From Clostridiales bacterium (GTDB taxonomy: Bacteria > Bacillota > Sulfobacillia > RBS10-35), in contig JAHHQG010000030.1 of the NCBI GenBank assembly GCA_018729555.1, positions 1 to 64,000 of the forward strand: a DNA stretch of 64,000 bases. Reading direction: 5' to 3'. A program made the translations under genes and the position numbers. The notes below the pieces were generated by a model. It searched no databases. It was given only the letters and a program-made list of their open reading frames with translations, and was not told where the DNA came from. Below, in pieces: positions 31,351-39,887 of the stretch (position 1 is the first letter of the stretch; every line of letters begins with the position of its first letter).

Positions 31351-33039
31351 TTAGTATTGGCGGACTTGCGGCTGCCAGCGCGTGATGGTCACCGGCAGCG
31401 TGGAGAGCTCATGCTGGCCGTCGCGGTACCTCACCAGGGTGTGCTTTAGCCAGTTCTCGTCGTCCCGCTCCGGGTAATCGGTGCGGTAATGGGCTCCGCG
31501 GCTCTCGGTCCGGAAGAGGGCGCTCTCGATGATGACGTGGGCCAACTCCAGCATGTTCTCCAGCTCCAGGACGGAGAGGAGGTTGCTGTTGTAAACCCTC
31601 CCCTTGTCCTGCACCGAGACCCTGGCGAAGCGCTCCTTGAGCCGGAGGATGGTCTCCCGGGCTTCCTCCAGCCCCTCGGCGCTCCGGAACACCCCCACGT
31701 TCCGGGTCATGATGGTGCCCATCTCCAGGCGCAGGGCCGCCGCCTTCTCCCCCGGCGGCCGATCGAAGAGGGCTTTGATCCGCTTCTCCTGATCCGTCAC
31801 CCAGCTCTGGCTGAGGCGGGGCTCCTTTTGCCCCTTGGCATATTCCGCCGCCTTGGCCCCCGCCCGCTTGCCGAAGACCACCGTCTCCAGAAGGGAATTA
31901 GCCCCCAGGCGGTTCCCGCCGTGGACGCTGACGCAGGCCGTCTCCCCCGCCGCAAAGAGGCCGGGGATCTCCGTCTGGCCCCACACATCCGTCTTCACGC
32001 CGCCCATCTGGTAGTGCATCCCGGGCCTTACCGGCACCGGCTCGTGGATGATGTCCACCCCGGCGAACTCCAGGGCCAGTTCCCTCACCTGCGGGAGCCG
32101 CTCCATGATCTTGGCCGCCCCCAGGTGCCGCATATCCAGAAGGACGCACCCGTCCACCCCGCGGCCCTCGTTGATCTCGATCTGCTCCGCCCTCGAGACC
32201 ACATCCCGGCTGGCCAGCTCCATCTTGATGGGCGCCGACTTTTTCATGAAGCGCTCCCCGTGCTTGTTGATGAGGTAGGCGCCTTCACCCCGGGCCGCTT
32301 CGCTCAAAAGGGCGCCGTTGCTCTTCAACGTGGTGGGGTGGAACTGGACCATCTCCATGTCCATGAGGGGCGCTCCCGCCCTGTAGGCCAGGGCCATACC
32401 GTCCCCCGTCACGATGAGGGCGTTGGTGGAGGGCTCATACACCCGTCCCAGGCCCCCGGTGGCCAAGATCACCGCCTTGGCGGGAACCAGTTCGATGGTC
32501 CCCCGCTTGATGTCCAGGGCCACCACCCCCCGCACGGCCCCCTCGTCGTCCCGGGCCAGCTCCAGGACAAACCACTCGTCGTAGGAGGTGACGCCATGCT
32601 TTAGGAGCTGCTCGTACATCACATGCAAAATGGCCTGCCCGGTGAAATCGCCTACGAAGTAGGTGCGGGCATGGCTGGCACCACCGAAATTGCGGGAGCC
32701 CAGGCGACCCGTTTCGTCCCGGTTGAAGGGAACGCCGAAATTCTCCAGCTCGATGATGGCCTGGGGCGCTTCCTTGGCCAGAATCTCGATGGCATCCTGG
32801 TCGCCCAGGTAGTCGCTCCCCTTGACGGTGTCAAAGGCGTGGGACTCCCAGGAATCCTCTTCGCTCAACGCTGCGTTGATGCCGCCCTGGGCGGCGTTGG
32901 AATGGCTGCGCACCGGGTACACCTTGGACATGATGGCCACGTCCACACCCTTGGCCTGAGCCTCCAGGGCAGCCCGCATGCCTGCCAGACCTGCACCCAC
33001 CACCAGGACATCGTGACCGCGCATGCCGGCTCTCACCAC
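31351..33039 (-). CDS. sdhA: Succinate dehydrogenase/fumarate reductase flavoprotein subunit
   Basis: FAD subunit that oxidises succinate to fumarate (or the reverse), 562 residues. The FAD-binding motif is [19 protein letters not shown]. The His for covalent 8-alpha FAD linkage is in [17 protein letters not shown]. Substrate-site features are [41 protein letters not shown] with catalytic residues, and [10 protein letters not shown] with the active-site His. [23 protein letters not shown] is also typical. Two consecutive GTGs (33039, 33036) and an ATG (33024) compete as start; GAGGG favours the GTGs. It is the first gene of sdhABE, divergent from moxR. Confidence 0.95.
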   Translation of the reverse strand: MVRAGMRGHDVLVVGAGLAGMRAALEAQAKGVDVAIMSKVYPVRSHSNAAQGGINAALSEEDSWESHAFDTVKGSDYLGDQDAIEILAKEAPQAIIELENFGVPFNRDETGRLGSRNFGGASHARTYFVGDFTGQAILHVMYEQLLKHGVTSYDEWFVLELARDDEGAVRGVVALDIKRGTIELVPAKAVILATGGLGRVYEPSTNALIVTGDGMALAYRAGAPLMDMEMVQFHPTTLKSNGALLSEAARGEGAYLINKHGERFMKKSAPIKMELASRDVVSRAEQIEINEGRGVDGCVLLDMRHLGAAKIMERLPQVRELALEFAGVDIIHEPVPVRPGMHYQMGGVKTDVWGQTEIPGLFAAGETACVSVHGGNRLGANSLLETVVFGKRAGAKAAEYAKGQKEPRLSQSWVTDQEKRIKALFDRPPGEKAAALRLEMGTIMTRNVGVFRSAEGLEEARETILRLKERFARVSVQDKGRVYNSNLLSVLELENMLELAHVIIESALFRTESRGAHYRTDYPERDDENWLKHTLVRYRDGQHELSTLPVTITRWQPQVRQY

Positions 33040-33157
33040 TTTCCCTCACCAGTGTTTGGACGAATCCCGTCCTCATCTTAAACTTAAGAAAAACGGGATG
33101 CCAGAAAAGGAACACTCCTGCTCCTGGATGCGTCTCGAGGAACGAGGTGATCCCTCG

Positions 33158-34090
33158 GTGCCCAAATGGCAGGAGGCCCTTTCCCTCTTGAGCCAGGTGG
33201 TGCGGGGCGCTGACATGCCCCTTCGCCTGGCCCTGGCGGCCCTCCTGGCCCGCCAGCATATCCTCATCGACGATGTCCCAGGCGTGGGGAAAACCACCCT
33301 CGCCAAGGCCCTAGCCCGAATCACGGGCCTTTCGTTTTCTCGCATCCAGTTCACCCCCGACCTTCTGCCCGGAGACCTCACCGGGGGCCTCTATCCCGAT
33401 GGGAAGGGCTCCCTTTCCTTCAAGCCCGGCCCCCTTTTTGCCGGCGTCGTCCTGGCCGACGAGGTGAACCGGGCCTCGCCCAAAACCCAGTCCGCCCTCT
33501 TGGAAGCCATGGAAGAAGGTCAGGTGACGGTGGACGGGCGCACCTACCCCCTGCCCAGGCCCTTCCTCCTCCTGGCTACCAAAAACCCCTTAGAAGAGGA
33601 AGGGACCTTTCTTCTCCCGGAAGCCCAGATGGACCGCTTCGGCATCTCCTTCCGCCTGGGCTATCCCCCGACAGAAGTGGAAGTCCAGCTCCTCATGGGC
33701 CAAAACCCGGCAGAGCTCATCCCCGAGCTCCCCGTCCTCTTCACCCCCGACGAACTCCTGGCTCTCCAGACGGAAGTGGCGTCCCTCCACCTCCATCACC
33801 GGGTGGCCCTTTACATCGTCCACCTGGTCCAGGCCACCCGCCGCCACAGCAGCCTCGCCGTCGGAGCCAGCCCCCGGGCCGCCATGATCTGGGCCCGCAT
33901 GGCCCGCGCGTGGGCTTTCTTGAAGGAACGGACCTACGTCATCCCTGATGATGTGCAGGAGGTGGCGCCTTACGTCCTGGGCCATCGCCTCCTTCCCCAA
34001 GGGGAGGCCCGCTGGAAGAGGGACCATGTGGAAAAGGCGGTGGCGGAGATCCTGAAGGACACTCCCCTTCCCCGGGAGATGGTGCGATGA
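33158..34090 (+). CDS. MoxR-family AAA+ ATPase
   Basis: Chaperone-like AAA+ ATPase that in this gene context acts with a DUF58/VWA-like partner. The 310-residue protein has Walker A DVPGVGKTTLAKALA, FTPDLLPGDLTGG and Walker B GVVLADEVNRASPKTQSALLEAMEEGQVTVDG. Sensor 1 is FLLLATKNPLEEEGTFLLPEAQMDRF, with an Arg-rich lid region GASPRAAMIWARMARAWA. GTG 33158 is chosen, 8-9 bases after GAGGTG; an upstream in-frame extension has no ribosome site. It overlaps the DUF58 gene by 4 bases. The trio MoxR-DUF58-transglutaminase is a widespread operon of poorly known envelope function. Confidence 0.92.
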   Translation: MPKWQEALSLLSQVVRGADMPLRLALAALLARQHILIDDVPGVGKTTLAKALARITGLSFSRIQFTPDLLPGDLTGGLYPDGKGSLSFKPGPLFAGVVLADEVNRASPKTQSALLEAMEEGQVTVDGRTYPLPRPFLLLATKNPLEEEGTFLLPEAQMDRFGISFRLGYPPTEVEVQLLMGQNPAELIPELPVLFTPDELLALQTEVASLHLHHRVALYIVHLVQATRRHSSLAVGASPRAAMIWARMARAWAFLKERTYVIPDDVQEVAPYVLGHRLLPQGEARWKRDHVEKAVAEILKDTPLPREMVR

Positions 34091-35136
34091 GGATCGCCTT
34101 CCGCCAGCCCAGGTATGGGCTCCTCCTCATCCCCCTCTTGGGCGCTGCCCTTTTCATCGGGGACCGCACCTGGTGGGGCCTCTTTCTCATGGCCCTCCTG
34201 GCTCCCGCCACGTCCCTCGTCTTCCTCGGTCTGGGCCGCCCTTCCTTTCGCCTGGCGGCCCCATCTTCGTCGGAACCGTGGGAGCGGGTGCAAGGGGAAC
34301 CTTTTACCGCCACGTGGGTGAGGGGCTTTTCCCTCTTCCGCCCTGTGGTCCACCTGGAACACCCCTGGTTTCCCCAAGGTGGCCGCGAGCTCGCCCCCTT
34401 CGAAAGGGAGATCACCCTGACGGCCCCTCCCCTTCCCCGGGGCGTCCACCCCTTGCCTCCCCTGATCTACCGCTGGTCCGACCCCTTGGGCCTCCTCCAG
34501 GGCCAGGGGGAAGCCCCCTTCCCCCAGCCCCTCCGGGTCCTCCCCGCTCCCCTTCCCCTTCGCCGCCCTTTTGTCTTCGCCCAGCCGGGGCGGCGGAGGC
34601 ATCTGCCCCTTCTCCGGGACCCTTCCGCCTGGTCGGGCCTGCGGCTCTTCCGCCCGGGGGATGATCCCCGCCATATCCACTGGCCCTCCTCCCTCAGGCT
34701 GGGAAAAACCATGGTGCGGGACTGGGATGAGGAACGCGGCCGCCGGTTCCTCCTCCTCATCGATCCCCGGCCCTTTCCCTCCGAGGACCTTTTTGAAAAG
34801 GCCCTTCGCCTGGCGGTCACCCTGGCGAAGGAAGGCGAGGCCCAAGGGGTGGGCCTCTACTACCAGGAACCCGACCGCCCCTACCCGCCGGAGCGGCTGT
34901 CCCCCTTAGAGCTGGCCCGGCGGCTGGCGGAGCTGAGATCGAAGAGTCCTTCGTTTTACCCCGGCCGCTGGCGCCCCCTTGAGGGCGACCACCTCACCCT
35001 TTTTTTGGGGGCTGCCCCTACCCCCGACCGCCTGGCCCTGGCGGCCCGCTCGGGGGTCATCTTCATCGCCCCCGGGCATGGAGACGACGAGGGCTTCTCT
35101 CTCCTCACCTTCCCCCGGGGGAAGCGGGCGGAATGA
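34087..35136 (+). CDS. DUF58 domain protein
   Basis: 349-residue protein with two N-terminal membrane helices (YGLLLIPLLGAALFIG and WWGLFLMALLAPATSLVFLGL) and a C-terminal DUF58 domain. The diagnostic segment is WSGLRLFRPGDDPRHIHWPSSLRLGKTMVRDWD, followed by a VWA-like strand RRFLLLIDPRP. Start and stop are coupled by ATGA overlaps to moxR upstream and the transglutaminase gene downstream. DUF58 proteins are thought to be clients or partners of MoxR ATPases; their own activity is unknown. Confidence 0.9.
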   Translation: MRIAFRQPRYGLLLIPLLGAALFIGDRTWWGLFLMALLAPATSLVFLGLGRPSFRLAAPSSSEPWERVQGEPFTATWVRGFSLFRPVVHLEHPWFPQGGRELAPFEREITLTAPPLPRGVHPLPPLIYRWSDPLGLLQGQGEAPFPQPLRVLPAPLPLRRPFVFAQPGRRRHLPLLRDPSAWSGLRLFRPGDDPRHIHWPSSLRLGKTMVRDWDEERGRRFLLLIDPRPFPSEDLFEKALRLAVTLAKEGEAQGVGLYYQEPDRPYPPERLSPLELARRLAELRSKSPSFYPGRWRPLEGDHLTLFLGAAPTPDRLALAARSGVIFIAPGHGDDEGFSLLTFPRGKRAE

Positions 35137-36908
35137 AAGGGAGCGCTTTTCCATATAGCCTCGGAGCGGCCTTCCTCCTTTTGGCGGCGGCGTCCCAGCT
35201 GGCCCACCGGGAGGGGGTCCAGGAGGCGGTGCCTCCCCCGCTTTTGTGGGGCACCGCCGGCCTCATGGCCCTTTTCACCCTGGCGGCGGCCCAGACGCAA
35301 AGGACCCTTCTGGCCCTCTTCCTTCCGGGGGCGACGCTGGCCGCCGCCTGGGGCCTGGAGGTGCCCGCCGCCTCGTGGGGTCTTCCCCTTCTCTTCCTCC
35401 TCTGGCTCTTTTTCCTCGTAGGGAGGCCCAGCCTGGCGGCCCTCCTGCAGCTCACCCTGGTGACGGCCATCCTTCCCCTGAGCCCTTCCCGGATCCCCGA
35501 GACGGCCGACGCCCTCCAAGCCTGGGCCCTCGATCGCTTTCCCCGCCTGGCCTCCCTCATGGAAAGCCCGGCCCCCTACGGGGGGTTTATCTTCAGCGGC
35601 CCCTGGCTAGACCTGGAGGGCCCCTTTCGCCCCGGCCGCCAGGTCCTCTTCGAGGTGGCCGTCCGGGGAAAGGAGCCCCTCTCGGTCCTCTATCTCTACA
35701 CGGGGATCCGGAGTTACTACGACGGCCGCCGGTGGCAGGAGGACCCCGTCCCCCTCTTTCTCCACGTCCCCACCGGCACCACCACGGTGGAGTTCCAGCT
35801 CAAGCCCCGGGTGCCCCTTCCCACCACACCCCTTCCTGGGCCTTACCGGAAGGGCGGGGAGGCGGTGGCGGTGAGCACCGTCTTCACCCATCCCTCCCAG
35901 TCCCTTATCGACCGGGGACGCCAGCTTCCCGATCTCCCGCCCGAACTGGTGGACCTGGCCTTGAAGCTGGGAAAGGACGTCCCTTGGGATGCCCAATCCT
36001 TGAGCCTAAGGGTCATGACCTACCTCCGCACCCTCCAGTACGACCTCAACCCTCCGGCCCCACCTCGGGGGGAAGATTTCGTGACCTACTTTCTCCTGGA
36101 ATCCCAGCGGGGCTACTGCACCGCCTTTGCCTCCGCCATGGCGGTCCTCCTTCGCATGGAGGGCATTCCCACCCTTTTGGCGGAAGGCTACCGGGTACCC
36201 TTGGGTCCTCCCGACGAAGACGGCTGGCAGCACGGGGTGGTCACCGCCTCCATGGCCCACACTTGGGTCCTGGTCTACGACCGGGAGGAACGCCACTGGC
36301 GCCGCTATGATCCGACGCCGGGGCTGGGGGATGTCCTCCCCGGTGAAGGGGAGACGGCCGCCTCCCCGGCCGTGGAAGAGCTGCGCCCTCTGCCCCTTGC
36401 GCCCGCCTTGGGCGAAGCCGCCCCTCCCGCTGCCCCCGCGGACGATCCCGTGGCCTCATCCCCCCTTCCCGAGGCGGTCGCCACCACGCCGCCGCCCCCG
36501 GTGGATCCCCAGACCTTCTCCCTGGAGCTGGCCTTCGTGCTCTTTCTCCTCCTGGCGGCGGCCGCCGCCGGCACGATGATCTTCCGCCGGCCCTCCTGGA
36601 CCTGGCCCCAGCTGGGGGAATACACCCTTCAGGGGCTCACCCTCCTTGGGATCCGGCGTCAGCCGGGGGAAACCCTGGCCCGGCTCTTGCGGCGGACGGC
36701 CGACCATTACCCCGAAATAGCGGGTGCCCTCCTCACCCTGGAGGAAGGCTGGCAGGCCTGGCTCTTCGGCGCCCCATCCCATCCCCCAGCGCCTCCCTCC
36801 CCGGAGCTGGTGGAGGCCTTCCGCCGGTTCTTCCGCCGCCAGCTGGGATTCATGCGGGAAGAAGCCCTCTACCTGGATCGACCTTACGAAGAAGCCGCTC
36901 CTTCATGA
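35133..36908 (+). CDS. Transglutaminase-like membrane protein (DUF3488/DUF4129 type)
   Basis: 591-residue protein. The N-terminal quarter has about six transmembrane helices (to about residue 125). The extracytoplasmic transglutaminase-like domain has catalytic Cys in SQRGYCTAFASAMAVLLRMEGIP, His in SMAHTWVLVYD and Asp in RYDPTPGLGD. A Pro/Ala-rich linker follows (PPAAPADDP). The last membrane helix is LELAFVLFLLLAAAAAG, and the C-terminal DUF4129-like cytoplasmic tail has RRQPGETLARLLRRTADHYPEIAG. It completes the MoxR-DUF58-TGase operon. The catalytic triad is intact, so a cross-linking or peptidase-like activity outside the membrane is plausible. Its substrate is unknown. Confidence 0.92.
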   Translation: MKGSAFPYSLGAAFLLLAAASQLAHREGVQEAVPPPLLWGTAGLMALFTLAAAQTQRTLLALFLPGATLAAAWGLEVPAASWGLPLLFLLWLFFLVGRPSLAALLQLTLVTAILPLSPSRIPETADALQAWALDRFPRLASLMESPAPYGGFIFSGPWLDLEGPFRPGRQVLFEVAVRGKEPLSVLYLYTGIRSYYDGRRWQEDPVPLFLHVPTGTTTVEFQLKPRVPLPTTPLPGPYRKGGEAVAVSTVFTHPSQSLIDRGRQLPDLPPELVDLALKLGKDVPWDAQSLSLRVMTYLRTLQYDLNPPAPPRGEDFVTYFLLESQRGYCTAFASAMAVLLRMEGIPTLLAEGYRVPLGPPDEDGWQHGVVTASMAHTWVLVYDREERHWRRYDPTPGLGDVLPGEGETAASPAVEELRPLPLAPALGEAAPPAAPADDPVASSPLPEAVATTPPPPVDPQTFSLELAFVLFLLLAAAAAGTMIFRRPSWTWPQLGEYTLQGLTLLGIRRQPGETLARLLRRTADHYPEIAGALLTLEEGWQAWLFGAPSHPPAPPSPELVEAFRRFFRRQLGFMREEALYLDRPYEEAAPS

Positions 36909-36909
36909 C

Positions 36910-37074
36910 ATGGCCCTCCCGGAAGGCATCCCCTTGAGCCTCGGGGCCTGGCGCCTGGCCCTCCCCAAAGACGGCGAGGTGCCAAAACTCTCCGTCCGCC
37001 TGGAGCGCCCCTCCCTCTGGGAAGCCGACCGCTATCTTTCACCTGGATTTCCCTTCCGCCTTCCCCTAAGCTAG
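36910..37074 (+). CDS. Possible 54-residue protein at the end of the MoxR operon
   Basis: ATG 36910 comes one base after the transglutaminase stop and gives a 54-residue frame (MALPEGIPLSLGAWRLALPK... to LPLS). It ends 31 bases before pspA. There is no clear ribosome site, but close coupling could allow re-initiation. The composition (Pro, Leu, Arg, Trp) is like coding sequence in this genome. I recognise no family, and a non-coding spacer remains possible. Confidence 0.4.
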   Translation: MALPEGIPLSLGAWRLALPKDGEVPKLSVRLERPSLWEADRYLSPGFPFRLPLS

Positions 37075-37105
37075 AAGAGAAAGCCCTCAAAGGAGGCGAA
37101 TCCCC

Positions 37106-37801
37106 ATGGGAACCTTCGATCGCTTCGCCACCATCGTCAAGAGCAAGATCCATAAGCTCCTCAACCGGTGGGAAGATCCCCGGGAAACCCTGGATTATTC
37201 CTACGAAAAGCAGATGGAGCTTCTTCGCCAGGTGAAGCGCAGCCTCACCGATGTGGTCATGGCCAAAAAGCGCCTGGAGCTGCAAAAGATTCAGCTGGAA
37301 GAAAAGGCCCGCCAGTGGGAAGACCAGGCTCGCCGGGCCCTCCAGCAGAACCGAGAGGACCTGGCCCGCCAGGCCCTCAGCCGCAAGGCCGAGATGGAGG
37401 CCCAGGCCCAGGCTTTGGTGTCGCAGATCCAGGAGCTCCAGCAGGAGCAGGAAAAGCTTCAGCAGGCGGAAGCCCAGCTCAGCGCCAAGGTGGAAAGTTT
37501 CCGCTCCCAGAAGGAGATCATCAAGGCGCAGTACTCCGCCGCCGAAGCCTCGGTGAAGATCGGCGAAGCCCTGACGGGCCTCAGCAAGGAGATGGCCGAT
37601 GTGGGGCAGGCTATCGAGCGGGCCCAGGATAAGACGGCCCAGATGAAGGCCCGCTCCGCCGCCATCGACGAGCTGGTGCAGGAAGGCATCCTGGAGGAGC
37701 CGGGGTGGAAAGACCCGGTGTTGCGGGAGCTGGATCAGCTGGAAGCCAAGGAGAAGGTGGAAAAGGACCTGCAGCGCCTCAAGGAAGAGCTGGGCCGCTA
37801 G
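37106..37801 (+). CDS. pspA: PspA/IM30 family membrane-stress protein
   Basis: Peripheral membrane protein of the ESCRT-III/Vipp1/PspA superfamily that oligomerises on damaged membranes. The 231 residues are almost entirely helical coiled coil. The start is MGTFDRFATIVKSKIHKLLN (amphipathic helix 1), followed by WEDPRETLDYSYEKQMELLRQVK, the family signature. Long Gln/Glu/Ala-rich heptads come next, and it ends in a short C-terminal helix. ATG 37106 follows AAAGGAGG. It lies 31 bases after the MoxR-operon small frame and is convergent with, and stop-overlapping, pspAB. This places membrane-stress genes of both strands side by side. Confidence 0.93.
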   Translation: MGTFDRFATIVKSKIHKLLNRWEDPRETLDYSYEKQMELLRQVKRSLTDVVMAKKRLELQKIQLEEKARQWEDQARRALQQNREDLARQALSRKAEMEAQAQALVSQIQELQQEQEKLQQAEAQLSAKVESFRSQKEIIKAQYSAAEASVKIGEALTGLSKEMADVGQAIERAQDKTAQMKARSAAIDELVQEGILEEPGWKDPVLRELDQLEAKEKVEKDLQRLKEELGR

Positions 37802-38409
37802 ATCGCCTCATCCTGAGGGGGAAGGGGCTCCAGCTTTCCCAAGGGCACATCCCAAAGGGGATACCAGCGCTGGACGTCCTCTTCCCATGGGAGATCGGGG
37901 GACAAGAGGGAACGCCACCGGAACTCCTCGGTGGCGTTTCGTTGGTCGCCCTCCCCCGGGATGAAGCTGTAGAACCGGGCCCTCCGGTAGTTGTAGATGA
38001 GGTAGCCGGGATGGGGATCCTCTTTGCGGGAAAAGGAGAAGACCGCCGCCAGAAGCTGCCCCTCCAACCCTTTATCCCGCCACACTTCCGCCAGGCCGTG
38101 GAGGGCCGGAACGGCGTCATCCAGGCGGGGTGCTTGGAGGAGGAACCAGCGGTAGCCGTAGCTGTCGTCCTCCGCCCGCACCTTTACCTGGAATTCCTCC
38201 GCCAAGAGGCGGAGGAGCTGCTCCCCCTCGAAAAGGGCCTCATCCGACGCTTTCCCTTCCCGGCGCTTCACCGCCTGGCCGGCCCGGCCGTCGAAATACC
38301 AGGAGGTGGCCAGCTCCAGGGAAAGGGCCGCCGCCGGCAACCGGAAGAGGGGTTCCAGGCGGCCTTTGGGGGGCGCTCCTGCCCCGAAGATCATGTCCCA
38401 GAAGCTCAC
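37798..38409 (-). CDS. PspA-associated protein PspAB
   Basis: 203-residue soluble protein matching the PspAB family, which is encoded with pspA and/or htpX in actinobacteria, archaea and some Bacillota. It starts SFWDMIFGAGAPPKGRLEPLFRL. The body has LATSWYFDGRAGQAVKRREG, GYRWFLLQAPRLDDAVPALH and AVFSFSRKEDPHPGYLIYNYRRARFYSF. The start GTG 38409 overlaps the htpX stop (GTGA), so it is translated with htpX. The 3' end shares a CTAG with pspA on the other strand. Function is unknown beyond linkage to membrane-stress genes; the family call is from memory. Confidence 0.8.
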   Translation of the reverse strand: MSFWDMIFGAGAPPKGRLEPLFRLPAAALSLELATSWYFDGRAGQAVKRREGKASDEALFEGEQLLRLLAEEFQVKVRAEDDSYGYRWFLLQAPRLDDAVPALHGLAEVWRDKGLEGQLLAAVFSFSRKEDPHPGYLIYNYRRARFYSFIPGEGDQRNATEEFRWRSLLSPDLPWEEDVQRWYPLWDVPLGKLEPLPPQDEAI

Positions 38410-39299
38410 CGTCGCTGGCCCCTCATCTCCCGCTCGATCTGCTCCAGGTATCGCAGGCGCCGCTCCAGGGAAGGATGGGTGGCAAAGAGCTCCATGAGGG
38501 ACTCGCCGCTCAGGGCGGGCACGATGTAAAAAGCGTTCAGCCCTTCAGCCTCCCGGAGGTCCTGCCGGGGCATCCGCTCCATGACACCGCTGATTTTCAA
38601 GAGGGCCGACGCCAGGTGGGAAGGGGCGCCCGTCAAGAGGGCGGCGCCGCGATCGGCGGCGAACTCCCGGTAGCGGGAAAGGGCTCTCAGGAGGAAGAAG
38701 GAGAGGAACCATACCACGACGGACGCCAGGTACACCAAGGCGATGGCGCTGCCGTTTCGGTCCCGCCGGTCCACAGGTCCGCCGTACCAAAAGAACCAGC
38801 GCATCAGGTAACCTGCCAGGGTGCCGAAGAAGCTGGCGAAGGTCATGACCATCACGTCCCGGTTGCGGACGTGGGTGATCTCGTGGGCCAAAACGGCCTC
38901 CACCTCTTCGGAGGTAAGGGTTCGCAAAAGCCCTTCCGTCACCGCCACCACCGCGTGCTGGGGATCCCTCCCGGTGGCGAAGGCGTTAGGCACCCGGCTG
39001 GGCACCACCGCCACCCGAGGTTTGGGGACGTCCGCCAGCTGGGCCAAACGCGCCACCATGGCGTGCAGCTCAGGGTACTCGGCAGGGGTTACCTCCCGAG
39101 CCCCCGTGGAAAGGAGCACCAGCTTATCGCTGTAGAAGTACTGGAGGGCCATCATGCCCCCCACCAGGAGTAAGGTCAAGGTGTAGTCGACGCCGGCCGA
39201 AAGGAGCACCCAGACAAAAAGGGCGTAGAGGGCAAAAAGGAGGAAAACCGTGACGCCCATGCGAAAAGATAGGCCAGGATCGCGGAAGCGAAGCTCCAT
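38406..39299 (-). CDS. htpX: HtpX zinc membrane protease
   Basis: M48 endopeptidase of the inner membrane that degrades damaged membrane proteins. It has 297 residues. Two N-terminal helices (GVTVFLLFALYALFVWVLL and TLTLLLVGGMMALQYFY) precede a zinc site EAVLAHEITHVRNRDVM (HExxH). A third ligand is the Glu in RYREFAADRGAAL. Further helices lie between (VMTFASFFGTLAGYLM and LVYLASVVVWFLSFFLL). ATG 39299 is 9 bases after AAAGGAG; the frame also permits ATG 39305. It is divergent from the gene at 39389 and translationally coupled to pspAB. Confidence 0.95.
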   Translation of the reverse strand: MELRFRDPGLSFRMGVTVFLLFALYALFVWVLLSAGVDYTLTLLLVGGMMALQYFYSDKLVLLSTGAREVTPAEYPELHAMVARLAQLADVPKPRVAVVPSRVPNAFATGRDPQHAVVAVTEGLLRTLTSEEVEAVLAHEITHVRNRDVMVMTFASFFGTLAGYLMRWFFWYGGPVDRRDRNGSAIALVYLASVVVWFLSFFLLRALSRYREFAADRGAALLTGAPSHLASALLKISGVMERMPRQDLREAEGLNAFYIVPALSGESLMELFATHPSLERRLRYLEQIEREMRGQRR

Positions 39300-39388
39300 C
39301 CCCATCCGCTCCTTTAAGCGGTACAGTAGTGCTGAGGTTATTCTATCATGAGGGAGCACCAGAACCGGAACGGGAGGAAGGTGCAGCC

Positions 39389-39874
39389 ATGGCGCAAAGG
39401 GAAGGGCTTCTAGCCCCGGTGGAAGCATGGTGGGAAAGCCTCCCCCTTTTGACCTGGGAAACGGTATCCGGAGGTCGGCCCGACCGGGTGGCCGTCGCCC
39501 TCTTCGGCCCCGAGGAAAAGGAGGTGCCCGCCGTGCGCTCCCTGGCCCTCCATGCCCGGGCCGCCGGCGCCCACCTGGACCGCTTCCCCGACCCCCTCAT
39601 TCCCGGCGCCCAGCCCCTTTTTTCCCACCGCTCCTGGGAAGCTTGGCTGTCTAGCGGAGTCGACACTGTCCTCCTGGTGGGCAGCCTTTCCCTCCCCAGC
39701 CTCATCTACGGTGGCCTCCTGGGAAGGGTCATGGCCATGCAGACCCAGCCCCTTTTGCGGACCATCCTCCCCCTCGCCCAGCTTGACCTCCGTCCATCGC
39801 CCCTGGAGCGGCCCTGCCTCTTTCAGATGGCCCAAGCGGGGGTGGAAGTGGTGAGGGGCATCGCGATCCCCTGA
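39389..39874 (+). CDS. Uncharacterised protein upstream of an M20 deacylase
   Basis: 161-residue soluble protein beginning at ATG 39389 behind GGGAGGAAGG. It has an alpha/beta look: RPDRVAVALFGPEE, a helix VRSLALHARAAGAHLDRF, then GVDTVLLVGSLSLPSLIYGGLLGRVM and a C-terminal CLFQMAQAGVEVVRG. The middle resembles nucleotide- or flavin-binding alpha/beta folds only loosely, and I do not assign a family. It is 13 bases before the M20 peptidase gene, so both are likely in one transcript with the rhomboid gene. Confidence 0.7.
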   Translation: MAQREGLLAPVEAWWESLPLLTWETVSGGRPDRVAVALFGPEEKEVPAVRSLALHARAAGAHLDRFPDPLIPGAQPLFSHRSWEAWLSSGVDTVLLVGSLSLPSLIYGGLLGRVMAMQTQPLLRTILPLAQLDLRPSPLERPCLFQMAQAGVEVVRGIAIP

Positions 39875-39887
39875 AGGGAGATGCCTT

